From: JAJFFW01 sp038531315
Lineage (GTDB): Bacteria > Pseudomonadota > Alphaproteobacteria > Caulobacterales > Parvularculaceae
Assembly: GCA_038531315.1 (NCBI GenBank)
Contig: JBCBBT010000005.1
Location: 1 to 64,000 of the forward strand
Direction of reading: 5' to 3'
Length of the DNA stretch: 64,000 nucleotides
Position 1 is the stretch's first letter, and every line of letters starts with the position of its first letter. A program made the position numbers and the translations under genes. The notes beneath the pieces were generated by a model. The model worked only from the letters and a program-made list of their open reading frames with translations, ran no database searches and had not been told where the DNA came from. Below are positions 42,073-50,721 of this stretch, one piece after another.

Positions 42073-43035
42073 TCATCCAAGAGATGGATCGAGCTTAATG
42101 CAGGATTCAACGAGGTCTTCAACGGCGTCTACGGAATTTTTGAACATCGCCTTCTCGTCGTCGTTGAATGTCACCTCAAGAATGCGTTCAACGCCGCCCT
42201 CGCCGATTACAACGGGGACGCCTACATAGCGATCCGTGACGCCGTACTCGCCTTGCAGGTATGCCGCACACGGAACGACAACCTTCTTGTCTTTAAGGTA
42301 GCTTTCCGCCATCTGGATCGCCGACGCCGCAGGCGCATAATACGCCGAACCCGATTTCAAAAGCGCCACAATCTCACCGCCGCCTTTGCGGGTGCGCTCG
42401 ACAATGGCGTCGATTTTCTCCTGACTGGTCCACCCCAGGGCGACCAAATCGGGAAGCGGCACGCCGGCGACTGTCGAATACCGCGTCAACGGCACCATCG
42501 TGTCGCCATGACCGCCAAGGACAAACGCCGTTACGCTTTCGACCGAAACGTTAAACTCCTCGGCGAGAAAGTATCGGAAGCGCGCGGAGTCCAGGATACC
42601 CGCCATTCCGACAACTTTGTTATGCGGGAGCCCGGAAAATTTTTGCAGCGCCCAGACCATGGCGTCGAGCGGATTTGTAATGCAAATGACAAGCGCGTTT
42701 GGCGCGTATTTCGCGATGCCTTCGCCAACCGCTTTCATCACCTTCAGATTGATCCCGACGAGGTCGTCACGGCTCATGCCAGGCTTGCGGGGAACGCCGG
42801 CGGTGACAATACAAACGTCTGCGCCTTCGATGTCTTTGTAGTCCTGTGTGCCGCGCAATGCGGAGTCATATCCGTCCACGGGAGACGACTCGGCGATATC
42901 AAGGGCCTTGCCCTCCGGGATCCCCTCGACGATATCAAACAGCACCACGTCGCCCAGTTCTTTTTGGGCGGCGATATGGGCGAGCGTGCCGCCGATCATG
43001 CCGGAACCAATCAAAGCGATTTTGTTGCGAGCCAT
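42073..43035 (-). CDS. mdh: Malate dehydrogenase
   Basis: This 320-residue NAD-dependent enzyme interconverts malate and oxaloacetate in the TCA cycle. The Rossmann motif is KIALIGSGMIGGTLAH. Substrate and catalytic residues lie in GVPRKPGMSRDDL, ICITNPLDAMVW, and FVLGGHGDTMVPL with the catalytic His. It is of the lactate-dehydrogenase-like (MDH3) type usual in alphaproteobacteria. AAGGAG precedes the ATG at 43035; longer readings to 43197 would run into the OMP gene. No sucCD genes follow in this window. Confidence 0.96.
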   Translation of the reverse strand: MARNKIALIGSGMIGGTLAHIAAQKELGDVVLFDIVEGIPEGKALDIAESSPVDGYDSALRGTQDYKDIEGADVCIVTAGVPRKPGMSRDDLVGINLKVMKAVGEGIAKYAPNALVICITNPLDAMVWALQKFSGLPHNKVVGMAGILDSARFRYFLAEEFNVSVESVTAFVLGGHGDTMVPLTRYSTVAGVPLPDLVALGWTSQEKIDAIVERTRKGGGEIVALLKSGSAYYAPAASAIQMAESYLKDKKVVVPCAAYLQGEYGVTDRYVGVPVVIGEGGVERILEVTFNDDEKAMFKNSVDAVEDLVESCIKLDPSLG

Positions 43036-43110
43036 GGGTTTCTCCTTGGAAAGAACGCGCAACGGATGCGAGCCGCCGCGCGCTTGGGGTTGTTTTTCCG
43101 GTGTCCTAAC

Positions 43111-43141
43111 CGAAAAGCGCCGCCCCCGAAAGGACGGCGCT
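43111..43141 (-). terminator. Terminator-like hairpin between the OMP gene and mdh
   Basis: AGCGCCG (43116-43122) pairs with CGGCGCT (43135-43141). On the minus strand it is followed by TTTTCGG. It lies 53 bases after the outer-membrane protein stop codon and 75 bases before mdh, so it probably ends the OMP transcript. Confidence 0.5.
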
Positions 43142-43193
43142 GCATAGTTTTTTGTTTCCGAGGAATTTTGGGCGCCGCAATGCGCCGGCGCCG

Positions 43194-43868
43194 TCAAAAA
43201 TTCTGCTGAAAAGAGATAAGCGCCGATGAGACTACAAGCGGGTCGCCGGAAGCGATCAAAGCGCCTTCGGGGACGTCATCAAAAACGAGTTCGCGGGTGC
43301 GCGTATAGACGTATTCAAGGCTTATGGAAGAGGCCTCGAGCGCCTGAACTTTAAGGCCTGCGCGCCCCTGATAGGCGAAAGCGGCGTCAGATCCGTAAAG
43401 CGCGCCGCGATCAACGCTGGCGCCGCCGACCCCGACACCGATAAATGGGGTCACCGGCGATGTGTTTCGAAAATCGTAATAGACATTCGACATCAGAAAA
43501 TGCGCTGTGACGTCGTCATCGGAAGGAAACGTGGACGGCGAAATCAAGCCGCCAAATGTTGTTTCCTGATCAAGAGGGGCCGAAACATACCGATATTCCA
43601 GTTCCGTGCGGAACCCGCTTGGATATCGAAAACCGATCGCCGCGCCGACCGAATACCCGATGCTGCTCTCGGCCAAAACCCGGTCGGGCGCATCAGCGAT
43701 AAGAGGATCGGGGCCAAGGGACTGATCAAAGTCGTCAACGAACACCGCGCCGCCCTGCAAGCGGCCATAAAGACCATATAGCGAACCGGACGTTTCCTCC
43801 TGTGCGCTGACGGCCGGCGGCGCCAAGAAAGAAACGACAATTGCAATCGCTGAAATGGTTTTATTCAT
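43194..43868 (-). CDS. Outer-membrane beta-barrel protein
   Basis: This 224-residue protein has a signal peptide (ISAIAIVVSFLAPPAVSA). The body is made of alternating amphipathic strands typical of a small eight-stranded barrel: GLYGRLQGGAVFVDDF, SIGYSVGAAIGFRYPSGFRTELEYRYV and TPFIGVGVGGASVDRG, ending in the outer-membrane terminal phenylalanine (ISFQQNF). It resembles the OmpA-like porin/surface-antigen families, and the exact role is unknown. A 7-bp dyad sits in the leader just before the ATG. Confidence 0.88.
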   Translation of the reverse strand: MNKTISAIAIVVSFLAPPAVSAQEETSGSLYGLYGRLQGGAVFVDDFDQSLGPDPLIADAPDRVLAESSIGYSVGAAIGFRYPSGFRTELEYRYVSAPLDQETTFGGLISPSTFPSDDDVTAHFLMSNVYYDFRNTSPVTPFIGVGVGGASVDRGALYGSDAAFAYQGRAGLKVQALEASSISLEYVYTRTRELVFDDVPEGALIASGDPLVVSSALISFQQNF

Positions 43869-43879
43869 GAACCGGACTC

Positions 43880-43910
43880 GCCGCTAAATTTTCGTTTTAC
43901 ATCTAGCGGC
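43880..43910 (-). repeat. Hairpin in the leader of the outer-membrane protein gene
   Basis: GCCGCTA (43880-43886) and TAGCGGC (43904-43910) are exact reverse complements with a 17-base AT-rich loop. The element ends 12 bases upstream of the OMP start codon, close to where the ribosome would bind, so it could modulate translation. It could equally be a DNA operator. Confidence 0.45.
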
Positions 43911-43986
43911 AACCGGGCGGTCGCGCCACCGCTGCGGACGAAAAGTGAACACCGTTAAAATGCCGCCCCGAAAAGGCGAGCGCAGA

Positions 43987-45450
43987 TCAGGCGCGCTCGG
44001 CTTTAATCCGTTCGAAGTATTCTTTCGCCATCTTCGCAACCAGCGGTGAGAGCACGAGGAGCGCGACGAGGTTCGGCGCCGCCATCAGTCCGGTGAGCGT
44101 ATCGGCGACAAGCCAGAACAGGCTCACAACATCGGTGATCATGCCGCCCTCTTCCAGCATCAAGATGCTGGCGCCGAGCATGACGACCGCGATCCATGAG
44201 AATTGGAACGGCCGCACGATTTTCTCGCCGAAGAGGTATTCCGCGCAACGCTCGCCATAATAGCTCCAGCCGAGGATCGTCGTGAACCCGAAAACCACGA
44301 GCCCGATCGCCACAATATGAGTGCCGATGGGTTTTCCGAAAACTTCCCATGACAACGATGCGCCGAAGGCTTGCACCGTCAGCGGCGCGCTTGTCTCACA
44401 ACCGGCTGGAAGTGAGATCAATGATTCGCGCACAAAAGGCTGGCACGCTTCAGGGATGATACCCGCGGTGATGATGACGATCGCGGTGATCGAACACACG
44501 ATTATTGTGTCAATAAACGTGCCGAGCATTGCGATGACGCCCTGATTCACAGGATCATTGTTTTTGGCGGCGGCGTGCGCGATCGGCGCAGAGCCTTGTC
44601 CGGCCTCATTTGAAAAGATGCCGCGCGCAACGCCTTTTTGCATTGCAAGCAGCAACAAGCCGCCGATAAATCCGCCCTTTGCCGCGTCATATCCGAAGGC
44701 GTTGGAAAAGATCGTTGCAAACGCCGCCGGCACAGCGTCAGCGTTCATCGCGATAACCGTGAGACCGGCCGCGAGGTAGCTGAACGCCATCAATGGCACA
44801 AGCTTGGAGGCGACATTGGCGATCCGCTTAATACCGCCGAGAATCACGGCGGCCGCGCCCGCCGCCAGAATAAGGCCTGATAACCAGGGGACGATACCGT
44901 AATTCTGATTGAGCGCGTCGGCGATCGCGTTCGCCTGAATGGACGCGCCCGTTCCCCATGAAGCAAGAATGCCAAAGCCGGCGAATGTTGCGCCCAGCCA
45001 AGCCCATTTCGCGCCCATGCCGTTGCGAATGTAATACATTGGACCGCCGACATGACGCCCGTCGGCATCGATTTCGCGGAATTTGACCGCCAGCACGCCT
45101 TCGGCAAATTTTGACGCCATGCCAACTAAGGCTGTGACCCACATCCAGAAAACCGCGCCCGGACCGCCAATCGCGATGGCCGCGGCGACGCCGGCGATAT
45201 TCCCTGTACCGATTGTTGAGGAAAGCGCCGTCATTAACGCGCCGAAAGGCGATACATCGCCTTCTTCCTGACTGCCGGTGCGCTTTTTGAATAACTGACC
45301 GATCGCGTAAGGGAGCCGCAGGATTGGCATGAACCCAAGACGCACCGTCAGATAGAGCCCGGTTCCGAGCAGCAACAATAAAACCGGCGGATAAGGAATG
45401 TTGTCCGAGCCCCAGACAAGCCCGTTGATGTAACCAATAATGTCTGCCAC
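43987..45450 (-). CDS. Sodium:alanine symporter (AGCS family)
   Basis: This 487-residue inner-membrane transporter imports alanine or glycine with Na+. It has about ten hydrophobic segments. Family motifs include SPFGALMTALSSTIGTGNIA, GPMYYIRNGMGAKWAWLG, FSNEAGQGSAPIAHAAA and GTFIDTIIVCSITAIVIITA. I choose the GTG at 45450, since AGGGG lies seven bases upstream and the protein then begins MADIIGYINGLVWG. The longer frame to 45651 overlaps phaZ and has no family match. Confidence 0.93.
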   Translation of the reverse strand: MADIIGYINGLVWGSDNIPYPPVLLLLLGTGLYLTVRLGFMPILRLPYAIGQLFKKRTGSQEEGDVSPFGALMTALSSTIGTGNIAGVAAAIAIGGPGAVFWMWVTALVGMASKFAEGVLAVKFREIDADGRHVGGPMYYIRNGMGAKWAWLGATFAGFGILASWGTGASIQANAIADALNQNYGIVPWLSGLILAAGAAAVILGGIKRIANVASKLVPLMAFSYLAAGLTVIAMNADAVPAAFATIFSNAFGYDAAKGGFIGGLLLLAMQKGVARGIFSNEAGQGSAPIAHAAAKNNDPVNQGVIAMLGTFIDTIIVCSITAIVIITAGIIPEACQPFVRESLISLPAGCETSAPLTVQAFGASLSWEVFGKPIGTHIVAIGLVVFGFTTILGWSYYGERCAEYLFGEKIVRPFQFSWIAVVMLGASILMLEEGGMITDVVSLFWLVADTLTGLMAAPNLVALLVLSPLVAKMAKEYFERIKAERA

Positions 45451-45568
45451 GCGGACCCCTATTTTCTGTGATGCGCGCCTGCCGCGGGCGCAGCGGCGCT
45501 TCAGAGTTCCGGAGACCTTAGTCGCCCCCGTGCCGACATGTCCAGCAGCCAGGCCTTTAGGCCCCTTG

Positions 45569-46840
45569 TTATTCAGCGGCGATAGTCTGCAGGCGCGGCG
45601 CGCTCCGATGGCGAGAAGCGTTGTGATGCTTACGGATAAAGTCACGCACAATCGGCTGGATTTCCGTCCGCCAGCGCGATCCGTTGAAGACGCCGTAATG
45701 CCCGACGCCTTCTTGAACGTGATCGCGTTTCATGTCCTCAGGCAGCATGGAGCAAAGATCATGCGCGGCCTGAGTCTGACCGATGCCCGAAATGTCATCT
45801 TTCTCACCCTCAACGGTCAACAACGCAATATCGGTAATCGCTTCGGGCTTCACGCGAGATCCGCGGTGCATGAATTTACCCTCGGGCAAGGAGTGTTCCT
45901 GAAAGACTTCGCGGATGGTCTGGAGATAGAATTCTTCGGTCATATCAAGCACCGAGAGATATTCATCGTAAAAGGCGCGATGTTTGTCGGCGCTGTCGCC
46001 GTCGCCTTCGACAAGGTGTTGGAAGTAATCATAGTGCGCCGAAATGTGGCGATCAGAATTCATCGACAAAAAAGAATAGAGCTGGACAAAGCCCGGATAA
46101 ACCCGCCGGAACATGCCCGGATACGGCGCCGGGACCGTGAAGATCATGTTGCGCTCGAACCACTCGAATGAACGCTCCTTAGACAGAAGGTTCGGAACGG
46201 TTGGCGAAAGCCGGGTGTCGATCGGGCTGCCCATGATGGTGACCGATTGCGGCCGGTGCGGATCATCGCGTTCGGCCATGACGGCGGCGGCGGATAGCAA
46301 GGCCGGGCCCGGCTGGCAGACGGCCATGGCATGCGCGCCCGGACCGATCGCGGACAAGAATTCGATCAGGTAGTCGATGTAATCATTGAGGTCGAATCGC
46401 CCGGCGCTCACCGGAACGAGCCGCGCATCGGTCCAATCGGTGATGAACACTTCATGGTCCGGCAACATGGCCTCAACCGTACCGCGCAGCAGCGTTGCAT
46501 AGTGGCCGGACATCGGCGCGACGATCAAAACTTTCGGGTGATCGGCGGGTGCGCCTTGCCGCTTGAAATGAACAAGATCGCAGAAATCCTTGCGCAAAAT
46601 CGCCGTCGGCGTGACCGGCGCTGCGACGCCGTCAACTGTCGTCGTCTGGATCGCCCATTCAGGCTTTGGGTAGCGTCTTGTTGCGTTCTCAAAAAGATCA
46701 AGCGCTGCAGCACTTGTTCGCGCAAACCAGGTTTCAGCGGCCGGGTTCAGCGGCGATCGCCAGAATTTCGCGCCGAGACCGGCGGCGATGCGGGACGGCG
46801 CAAGCGCCGCAAACCCCAATTCATAAGCTGTGTAAAGCAT
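45569..46840 (-). CDS. phaZ: Intracellular polyhydroxyalkanoate (PHB) depolymerase
   Basis: This 423-residue cytoplasmic hydrolase mobilises stored PHB granules. It starts MLYTAYELGFAALAPSRIAA, typical of the group. The nucleophile elbow is AMAVCQPGPALL, with Cys in place of Ser, diagnostic for intracellular short-chain depolymerases. The downstream VEGEKDDISGIGQT carries the Asp and VGHYGVFNGSRWR the His. No PHA synthase or phasin is in this window. It stands 118 bp upstream of the symporter gene, same strand. Confidence 0.94.
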   Translation of the reverse strand: MLYTAYELGFAALAPSRIAAGLGAKFWRSPLNPAAETWFARTSAAALDLFENATRRYPKPEWAIQTTTVDGVAAPVTPTAILRKDFCDLVHFKRQGAPADHPKVLIVAPMSGHYATLLRGTVEAMLPDHEVFITDWTDARLVPVSAGRFDLNDYIDYLIEFLSAIGPGAHAMAVCQPGPALLSAAAVMAERDDPHRPQSVTIMGSPIDTRLSPTVPNLLSKERSFEWFERNMIFTVPAPYPGMFRRVYPGFVQLYSFLSMNSDRHISAHYDYFQHLVEGDGDSADKHRAFYDEYLSVLDMTEEFYLQTIREVFQEHSLPEGKFMHRGSRVKPEAITDIALLTVEGEKDDISGIGQTQAAHDLCSMLPEDMKRDHVQEGVGHYGVFNGSRWRTEIQPIVRDFIRKHHNASRHRSAPRLQTIAAE

Positions 46841-47025
46841 CCAGGCGGGCCCCTCTTGTAATACTCAACTAACGTGTTCCGCCGCGAATGCTGACGCCGC
46901 GCCCCCTACGGTGCGGCGCACAATGGCATTATTTTCAAACACGTTGCAAATTCTTACCGGGACTTCATGACCGAACCCCGCGTCAAATCTGAATAATTTC
47001 CTTTAAACTATTGAAAATATTGAAC

Positions 47026-47616
47026 TTAAGCGCGGATGTAATCGCGCAACACAGCCGCTAATTGTTGCGGCGTTAATGTATCGCGAAGGGCGACGACGGG
47101 ACGCCCATCCCGATCTGTCACGTAGAACAAGCTCAAGTGATTGACAGTGTATCCAAGGGCTGACCCCGGCAGGTCTTCTTTTTCCGCATAGACTTTGAAC
47201 GACTTTTTAGCCGCCTCAATCGCGTCGTTCGGCCCGGTGAGGCCCAATATTCTGGGGTCATGGGATAAACGGGCGCGCAACGCCTCAGGGGTGTCGCGCT
47301 CGGGATCGACGGTTATGAACAGCGGCTGGAGGTCTGCAAGCTCTCGATCCGACAACTCGTTCAGCGCCGCGCTCATCACCCCAAGGGCAGCCGGGCAAAC
47401 ATCGGGGCACGAGGCAAAGCCGAAATAAACGAGGCCGATTTTTCCGTTAAATGCGTCATTCGCATAGGCGGCGCCGTCGTGACCGGTTAGCGCAAAGGCG
47501 CCGGTAAACTCGTCACTTAACCGAATAATCCCGTTAGCCGGCACATCGACGCGCGCATCCTCGCCGCAGGCGGCGGCGAGCAGCAAAAGCGTGAGCGAGG
47601 CAAGCAGACGTTCCAT
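47026..47616 (-). CDS. SCO1/SenC copper chaperone lipoprotein
   Basis: This 196-residue membrane-anchored thioredoxin-fold protein delivers copper to the CuA site of cytochrome oxidase. The signal sequence ends in the lipobox LAAAC (Cys17). The metal site is FASCPDVCPAAL (CxxxC) plus the His in TVNHLSLFYV. ITVDPERDTPEAL is the usual SCO motif. It is divergent from the P4H–RegB unit, echoing the senC–regBA linkage of Rhodobacter. The 185-bp spacer before phaZ holds no clear feature beyond a weak 6-bp GC stem. Confidence 0.94.
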   Translation of the reverse strand: MERLLASLTLLLLAAACGEDARVDVPANGIIRLSDEFTGAFALTGHDGAAYANDAFNGKIGLVYFGFASCPDVCPAALGVMSAALNELSDRELADLQPLFITVDPERDTPEALRARLSHDPRILGLTGPNDAIEAAKKSFKVYAEKEDLPGSALGYTVNHLSLFYVTDRDGRPVVALRDTLTPQQLAAVLRDYIRA

Positions 47617-47847
47617 TATGGTGGGGATATCGACCCAAATCGCAGAAAGTCAAACGCGCTATTTCGCCGCCGTCTGACATTTGAAAGACCTTTGCACCGT
47701 GCCCCGTCTCAGCAATGGCGATCCGAGGCGCAAAGGCGCGTTATATGGGCGGCGGCCGCCCGGACCGGCGCAACAAAAAAGCGCCGCGAATAAAGCAGAA
47801 GAAGCGACAGTGGCGATGCACAAGAAGGCCGTGGTAAAGCCTTGCGT

Positions 47848-49122
47848 ATGACAGCCAACCAATCGCAACCCGGTCTGGTCGCTTTGGCCGAAGCCGGCGA
47901 CCCGAAAGCGCAATATGCGCTGGCGGCGCATTACAGCCAGACCGGCGACGCCGAACTTTCAGACAAATGGCTCCAGAGGGCCGCGAAAAACGGCGAACCG
48001 GATGCGCTTTTCACCCTTTCAACGCGATCGCTATCGACTATGGCGAACCTGCCTCAAGGCGTCGCCGATCTTGGCGCTGCGGCAACGGCCGGATCAGCCC
48101 CGGCGCATCGGCTTTTGAGCGCTCTTTATACGGAGGGCGTCGGCGCTGACCAGAACTGGAAAGCTGCCGTCGACCATGTTGTAAGCGCCGCCAAAGCCGG
48201 CGACGCCGGCGCCATGCGTGATCTTGCGCTAGTCCTTTTTGCTCATGATACGGATCATATATCCGGGCAAGCGCTGATTGAAAGCGCCAGCGAACGCGAC
48301 GCGGCGGCGGCGGCGATTTGTGTTTTGCGGTTCGCACTAGGCAGAAAGACTGCGCGGCAGGCGCCGGCGGCCCGCGCTTTTTCAACGCTACAGTCGATTG
48401 ATTATCCGCGGCTCCAGAGCTTGCACGCCATGCTCACGCCAACCAACAAACGACCTGACGCCTTAAAGGACATCGCGCCTGACTGGGACGCGATTGCAAT
48501 CGACGCCGCAAAACAGCCGTCAACGGCGCGCAAAGAGCCGGAAGAAATTTCAGCGTCGCCGAATGTCCGCCTGTTCAAAAAAGCCCTTAGTCCGGAAGAA
48601 TGCGAAACGGCAATCGCGGAAGGCGCTCGCCGGCTTGCGCCCTCCATGATCGTCGATCCGGAAACCGGGGCCGCGCGACGCGACCCTCACCGGTCATCCA
48701 ATACCGCAATACTGGGCATTGCAGATCTCGATCTGACGCTCGCGCGCATTAATTTACGCGTCTCGGACCTTGTGGGCGTCCCAGCCCAACAGGGCGAGTT
48801 CCTCAGCATTCTGCAATATCGGCGCGGCCAGGAATACAAACCTCACTTTGACTGGCTGCCGGCCGGGCTAGAGCGCGACCGCAGCGGTCAACGGATCGCA
48901 ACAGCGCTGATCTGTCTGAACGAAGACTATGAGGGCGGCGAAACACACTTCGAACAAACAGGTTATAAATGGAAAGGCGAAACCGGCGATGTTCTGGTGT
49001 TTTCCAATTCATCCGCCGGCGGAGAACCCGACATGACCAGCCGCCATGCCGGTCTTCCCGTGGCGCGCGGCGTTAAATGGTTGGGCTCGAAGTGGTTTCG
49101 TGCGCAAAAGTATGTTTTTTGA
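47848..49122 (+). CDS. Sel1/TPR-repeat – prolyl 4-hydroxylase-type 2OG-Fe(II) dioxygenase
   Basis: This 424-residue fusion begins with Sel1-like repeats (about residues 8-160, e.g. AEAGDPKAQYALAAHY). A linker is followed by a P4Hc domain from about 235 to the C-terminus. The iron triad is His333 and Asp335 in KPHFDW and His400 in SRHAGLPV, with Lys410 ten residues on for 2-oxoglutarate; this is the full P4H signature. LNEDYEGGETHF is also typical. The ATG at 47848 is preferred to a TTG two codons earlier. regB follows after 31 bp, so they are likely cotranscribed. The substrate is unknown. Confidence 0.9.
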   Translation: MTANQSQPGLVALAEAGDPKAQYALAAHYSQTGDAELSDKWLQRAAKNGEPDALFTLSTRSLSTMANLPQGVADLGAAATAGSAPAHRLLSALYTEGVGADQNWKAAVDHVVSAAKAGDAGAMRDLALVLFAHDTDHISGQALIESASERDAAAAAICVLRFALGRKTARQAPAARAFSTLQSIDYPRLQSLHAMLTPTNKRPDALKDIAPDWDAIAIDAAKQPSTARKEPEEISASPNVRLFKKALSPEECETAIAEGARRLAPSMIVDPETGAARRDPHRSSNTAILGIADLDLTLARINLRVSDLVGVPAQQGEFLSILQYRRGQEYKPHFDWLPAGLERDRSGQRIATALICLNEDYEGGETHFEQTGYKWKGETGDVLVFSNSSAGGEPDMTSRHAGLPVARGVKWLGSKWFRAQKYVF

Positions 49123-49153
49123 GGCGACCTGACCGCGTGGAGAGCGTCGACAA

Positions 49154-50557
49154 ATGAGTATTACGACGATTACGGCGCCGCCGGCGATTGCGGCGACATT
49201 TGACGAAACAACCGGCGAGTTTCGCGGGCCAGTGCGCCTCAGAACCTTGACGACGCTGCGCTGGCTCGCTGTTGTCGGCCAGACAGCGGCGATCTCAATT
49301 GTTCATTTTGGTTTCGGGTTTCCGCTCGAGCTTGGGCTTTGCCTCGGCGTTATCGCCGCCAGCGCATGGCTGAATATTTTTGCGACAATGCGATTTTCTC
49401 CGCAGCGCATTCTCTCTGACGGGGAGGCGACTGCGTATATTCTATTTGATATCCTTCAGCTTTGCGGCCTTCTCGCGCTTACTGGCGGTCTCCTCAATCC
49501 GTTTTCAATCCTCATCCTCGCACCGGTGACGATCGCCGCGAGCGTCTTACCGCTGCGCAGTACGGCGGTGATCGCAGCCCTCGCGGTGATCGGCGTCAGC
49601 GTTCTGACAAGCGTGCACTTACCTCTGCCCTGGCGCGGCGGCGAGGACATTGCGCTGCCGGTCATTTACAAAGCCGGCGTTTGGGCGGCGCTCAGTTTCT
49701 CCGTTATCTTTTTCTCCGTATACGCCCACCGGATCGCTGCTGAATCCGCCCAGATGAAAAGCGCGCTGGCGGCGACGCAGCTCGTTCTTGCGCGCGAGCA
49801 ACGCCTCGACGCCGTCGGCGGTCTTGCGGCCGCAGCGGCGCACGAGCTCGGCACGCCGCTCGCGACCATTCAGGTGACCGCGAAGGAAATGGCGCGCGAT
49901 CTTGACCGCGAAAGCGGCGTCGATCCGCATCTCAAAGATGACGCGTTGCTGCTCGTCAGCCAGGCCGAGCGATGCCGTGATATTCTAGGCCGTTTATCAA
50001 CGCGCGGCGAGGCAAGCGACGCGATGATGGAAAACCTCGCCGTTGACGCGCTCCTGCGCGAAGCCGCTGCGCCGTTCGTGGACGACAAGGGCGGCGGCCC
50101 GGCGATTATTTTCGAAATCATACCGTCGGAAGACGCCAAGACGACGCTGATTTTGCGCCGACAGCCGGAAATCCTCTACGGGCTTCGAAACGTCATTGAG
50201 AACGCCGTTGAGTTTGCGTTGTCGCGGGTATTGCTCACCGCACAGTGGGATAACGAGACCTTATCGATCTCTATCCATGATGACGGCGGCGGCTTTCCAT
50301 CGGATGTGCTGGCGCGCCTTGGCGAGCCCTATCTCGAAACGCGCGGATCACGGGCGGCCAAGACCGGCGCGAAGGGCTGGGCTGGACGGAAAAAGCCCGG
50401 CATGGGACTTGGGTTTTTCATATCGAAAACCCTTCTTGAGCGGACCGGCGCCGAAATCAGCTTTGATAATCAGCATTGGCGCGAAGACGCGTCCCTGTCC
50501 GGCGCCTGGGTGCGGGTGCGATGGCCGCTTCGGATGATCGCGCGCCAGTCCCCATAA
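49154..50557 (+). CDS. regB: Redox-sensing histidine kinase RegB/PrrB
   Basis: This 467-residue sensor kinase has an N-terminal six-helix membrane domain. It contains the quinone-binding motif GGLLNPFSILILAPVTI (residues 111-127). The H-box AAAHELGTPLATI has phospho-His230, and the redox-active cysteine is Cys274 in QAERCRDIL. The ATP-binding domain follows (IENAVEFAL, DDGGGFP, GMGLGFFISKTLLER). In Rhodobacter, RegB phosphorylates RegA when respiration is reduced and controls photosynthesis, oxidases and carbon fixation. It is preceded by the P4H fusion (31-bp gap), and regA follows 164 bp later. Confidence 0.95.
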   Translation: MSITTITAPPAIAATFDETTGEFRGPVRLRTLTTLRWLAVVGQTAAISIVHFGFGFPLELGLCLGVIAASAWLNIFATMRFSPQRILSDGEATAYILFDILQLCGLLALTGGLLNPFSILILAPVTIAASVLPLRSTAVIAALAVIGVSVLTSVHLPLPWRGGEDIALPVIYKAGVWAALSFSVIFFSVYAHRIAAESAQMKSALAATQLVLAREQRLDAVGGLAAAAAHELGTPLATIQVTAKEMARDLDRESGVDPHLKDDALLLVSQAERCRDILGRLSTRGEASDAMMENLAVDALLREAAAPFVDDKGGGPAIIFEIIPSEDAKTTLILRRQPEILYGLRNVIENAVEFALSRVLLTAQWDNETLSISIHDDGGGFPSDVLARLGEPYLETRGSRAAKTGAKGWAGRKKPGMGLGFFISKTLLERTGAEISFDNQHWREDASLSGAWVRVRWPLRMIARQSP

Positions 50558-50721
50558 TGGAGGCGATCTCGCTACCGAAATTAAGGCGGCGCAAAATAGC
50601 GCAGCGCATTGTAATACAACGGATAAATGCGCACATAGAACGCGTGCGGTAACTAAAGCGACTACGCGCCAGGAACATGATCTTCAGCGGCCGTCGATGC
50701 GTATCGCCTGCGAAGGAAAAA

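Noticed and set aside
43036..43197. 54-codon N-terminal extension of malate dehydrogenase
   Set aside because: MDH of this type starts at the Rossmann strand; AAGGAG lies just before the internal ATG.
42040..43209. Long plus-strand open frame (about 389 codons) opposite mdh
   Set aside because: It is a complement-frame shadow of a highly conserved enzyme gene; its translation is basic and low in structure, with no recognisable family.
45451..45651. N-terminal extension of the alanine symporter
   Set aside because: It overlaps phaZ and precedes a GTG with a good ribosome site and the family's normal N-terminus.
46841..47025. GCCGC/GCGGC stem as a SCO1 terminator
   Set aside because: The stem is about 6 bp with a long loop and no T run; not strong enough to list.
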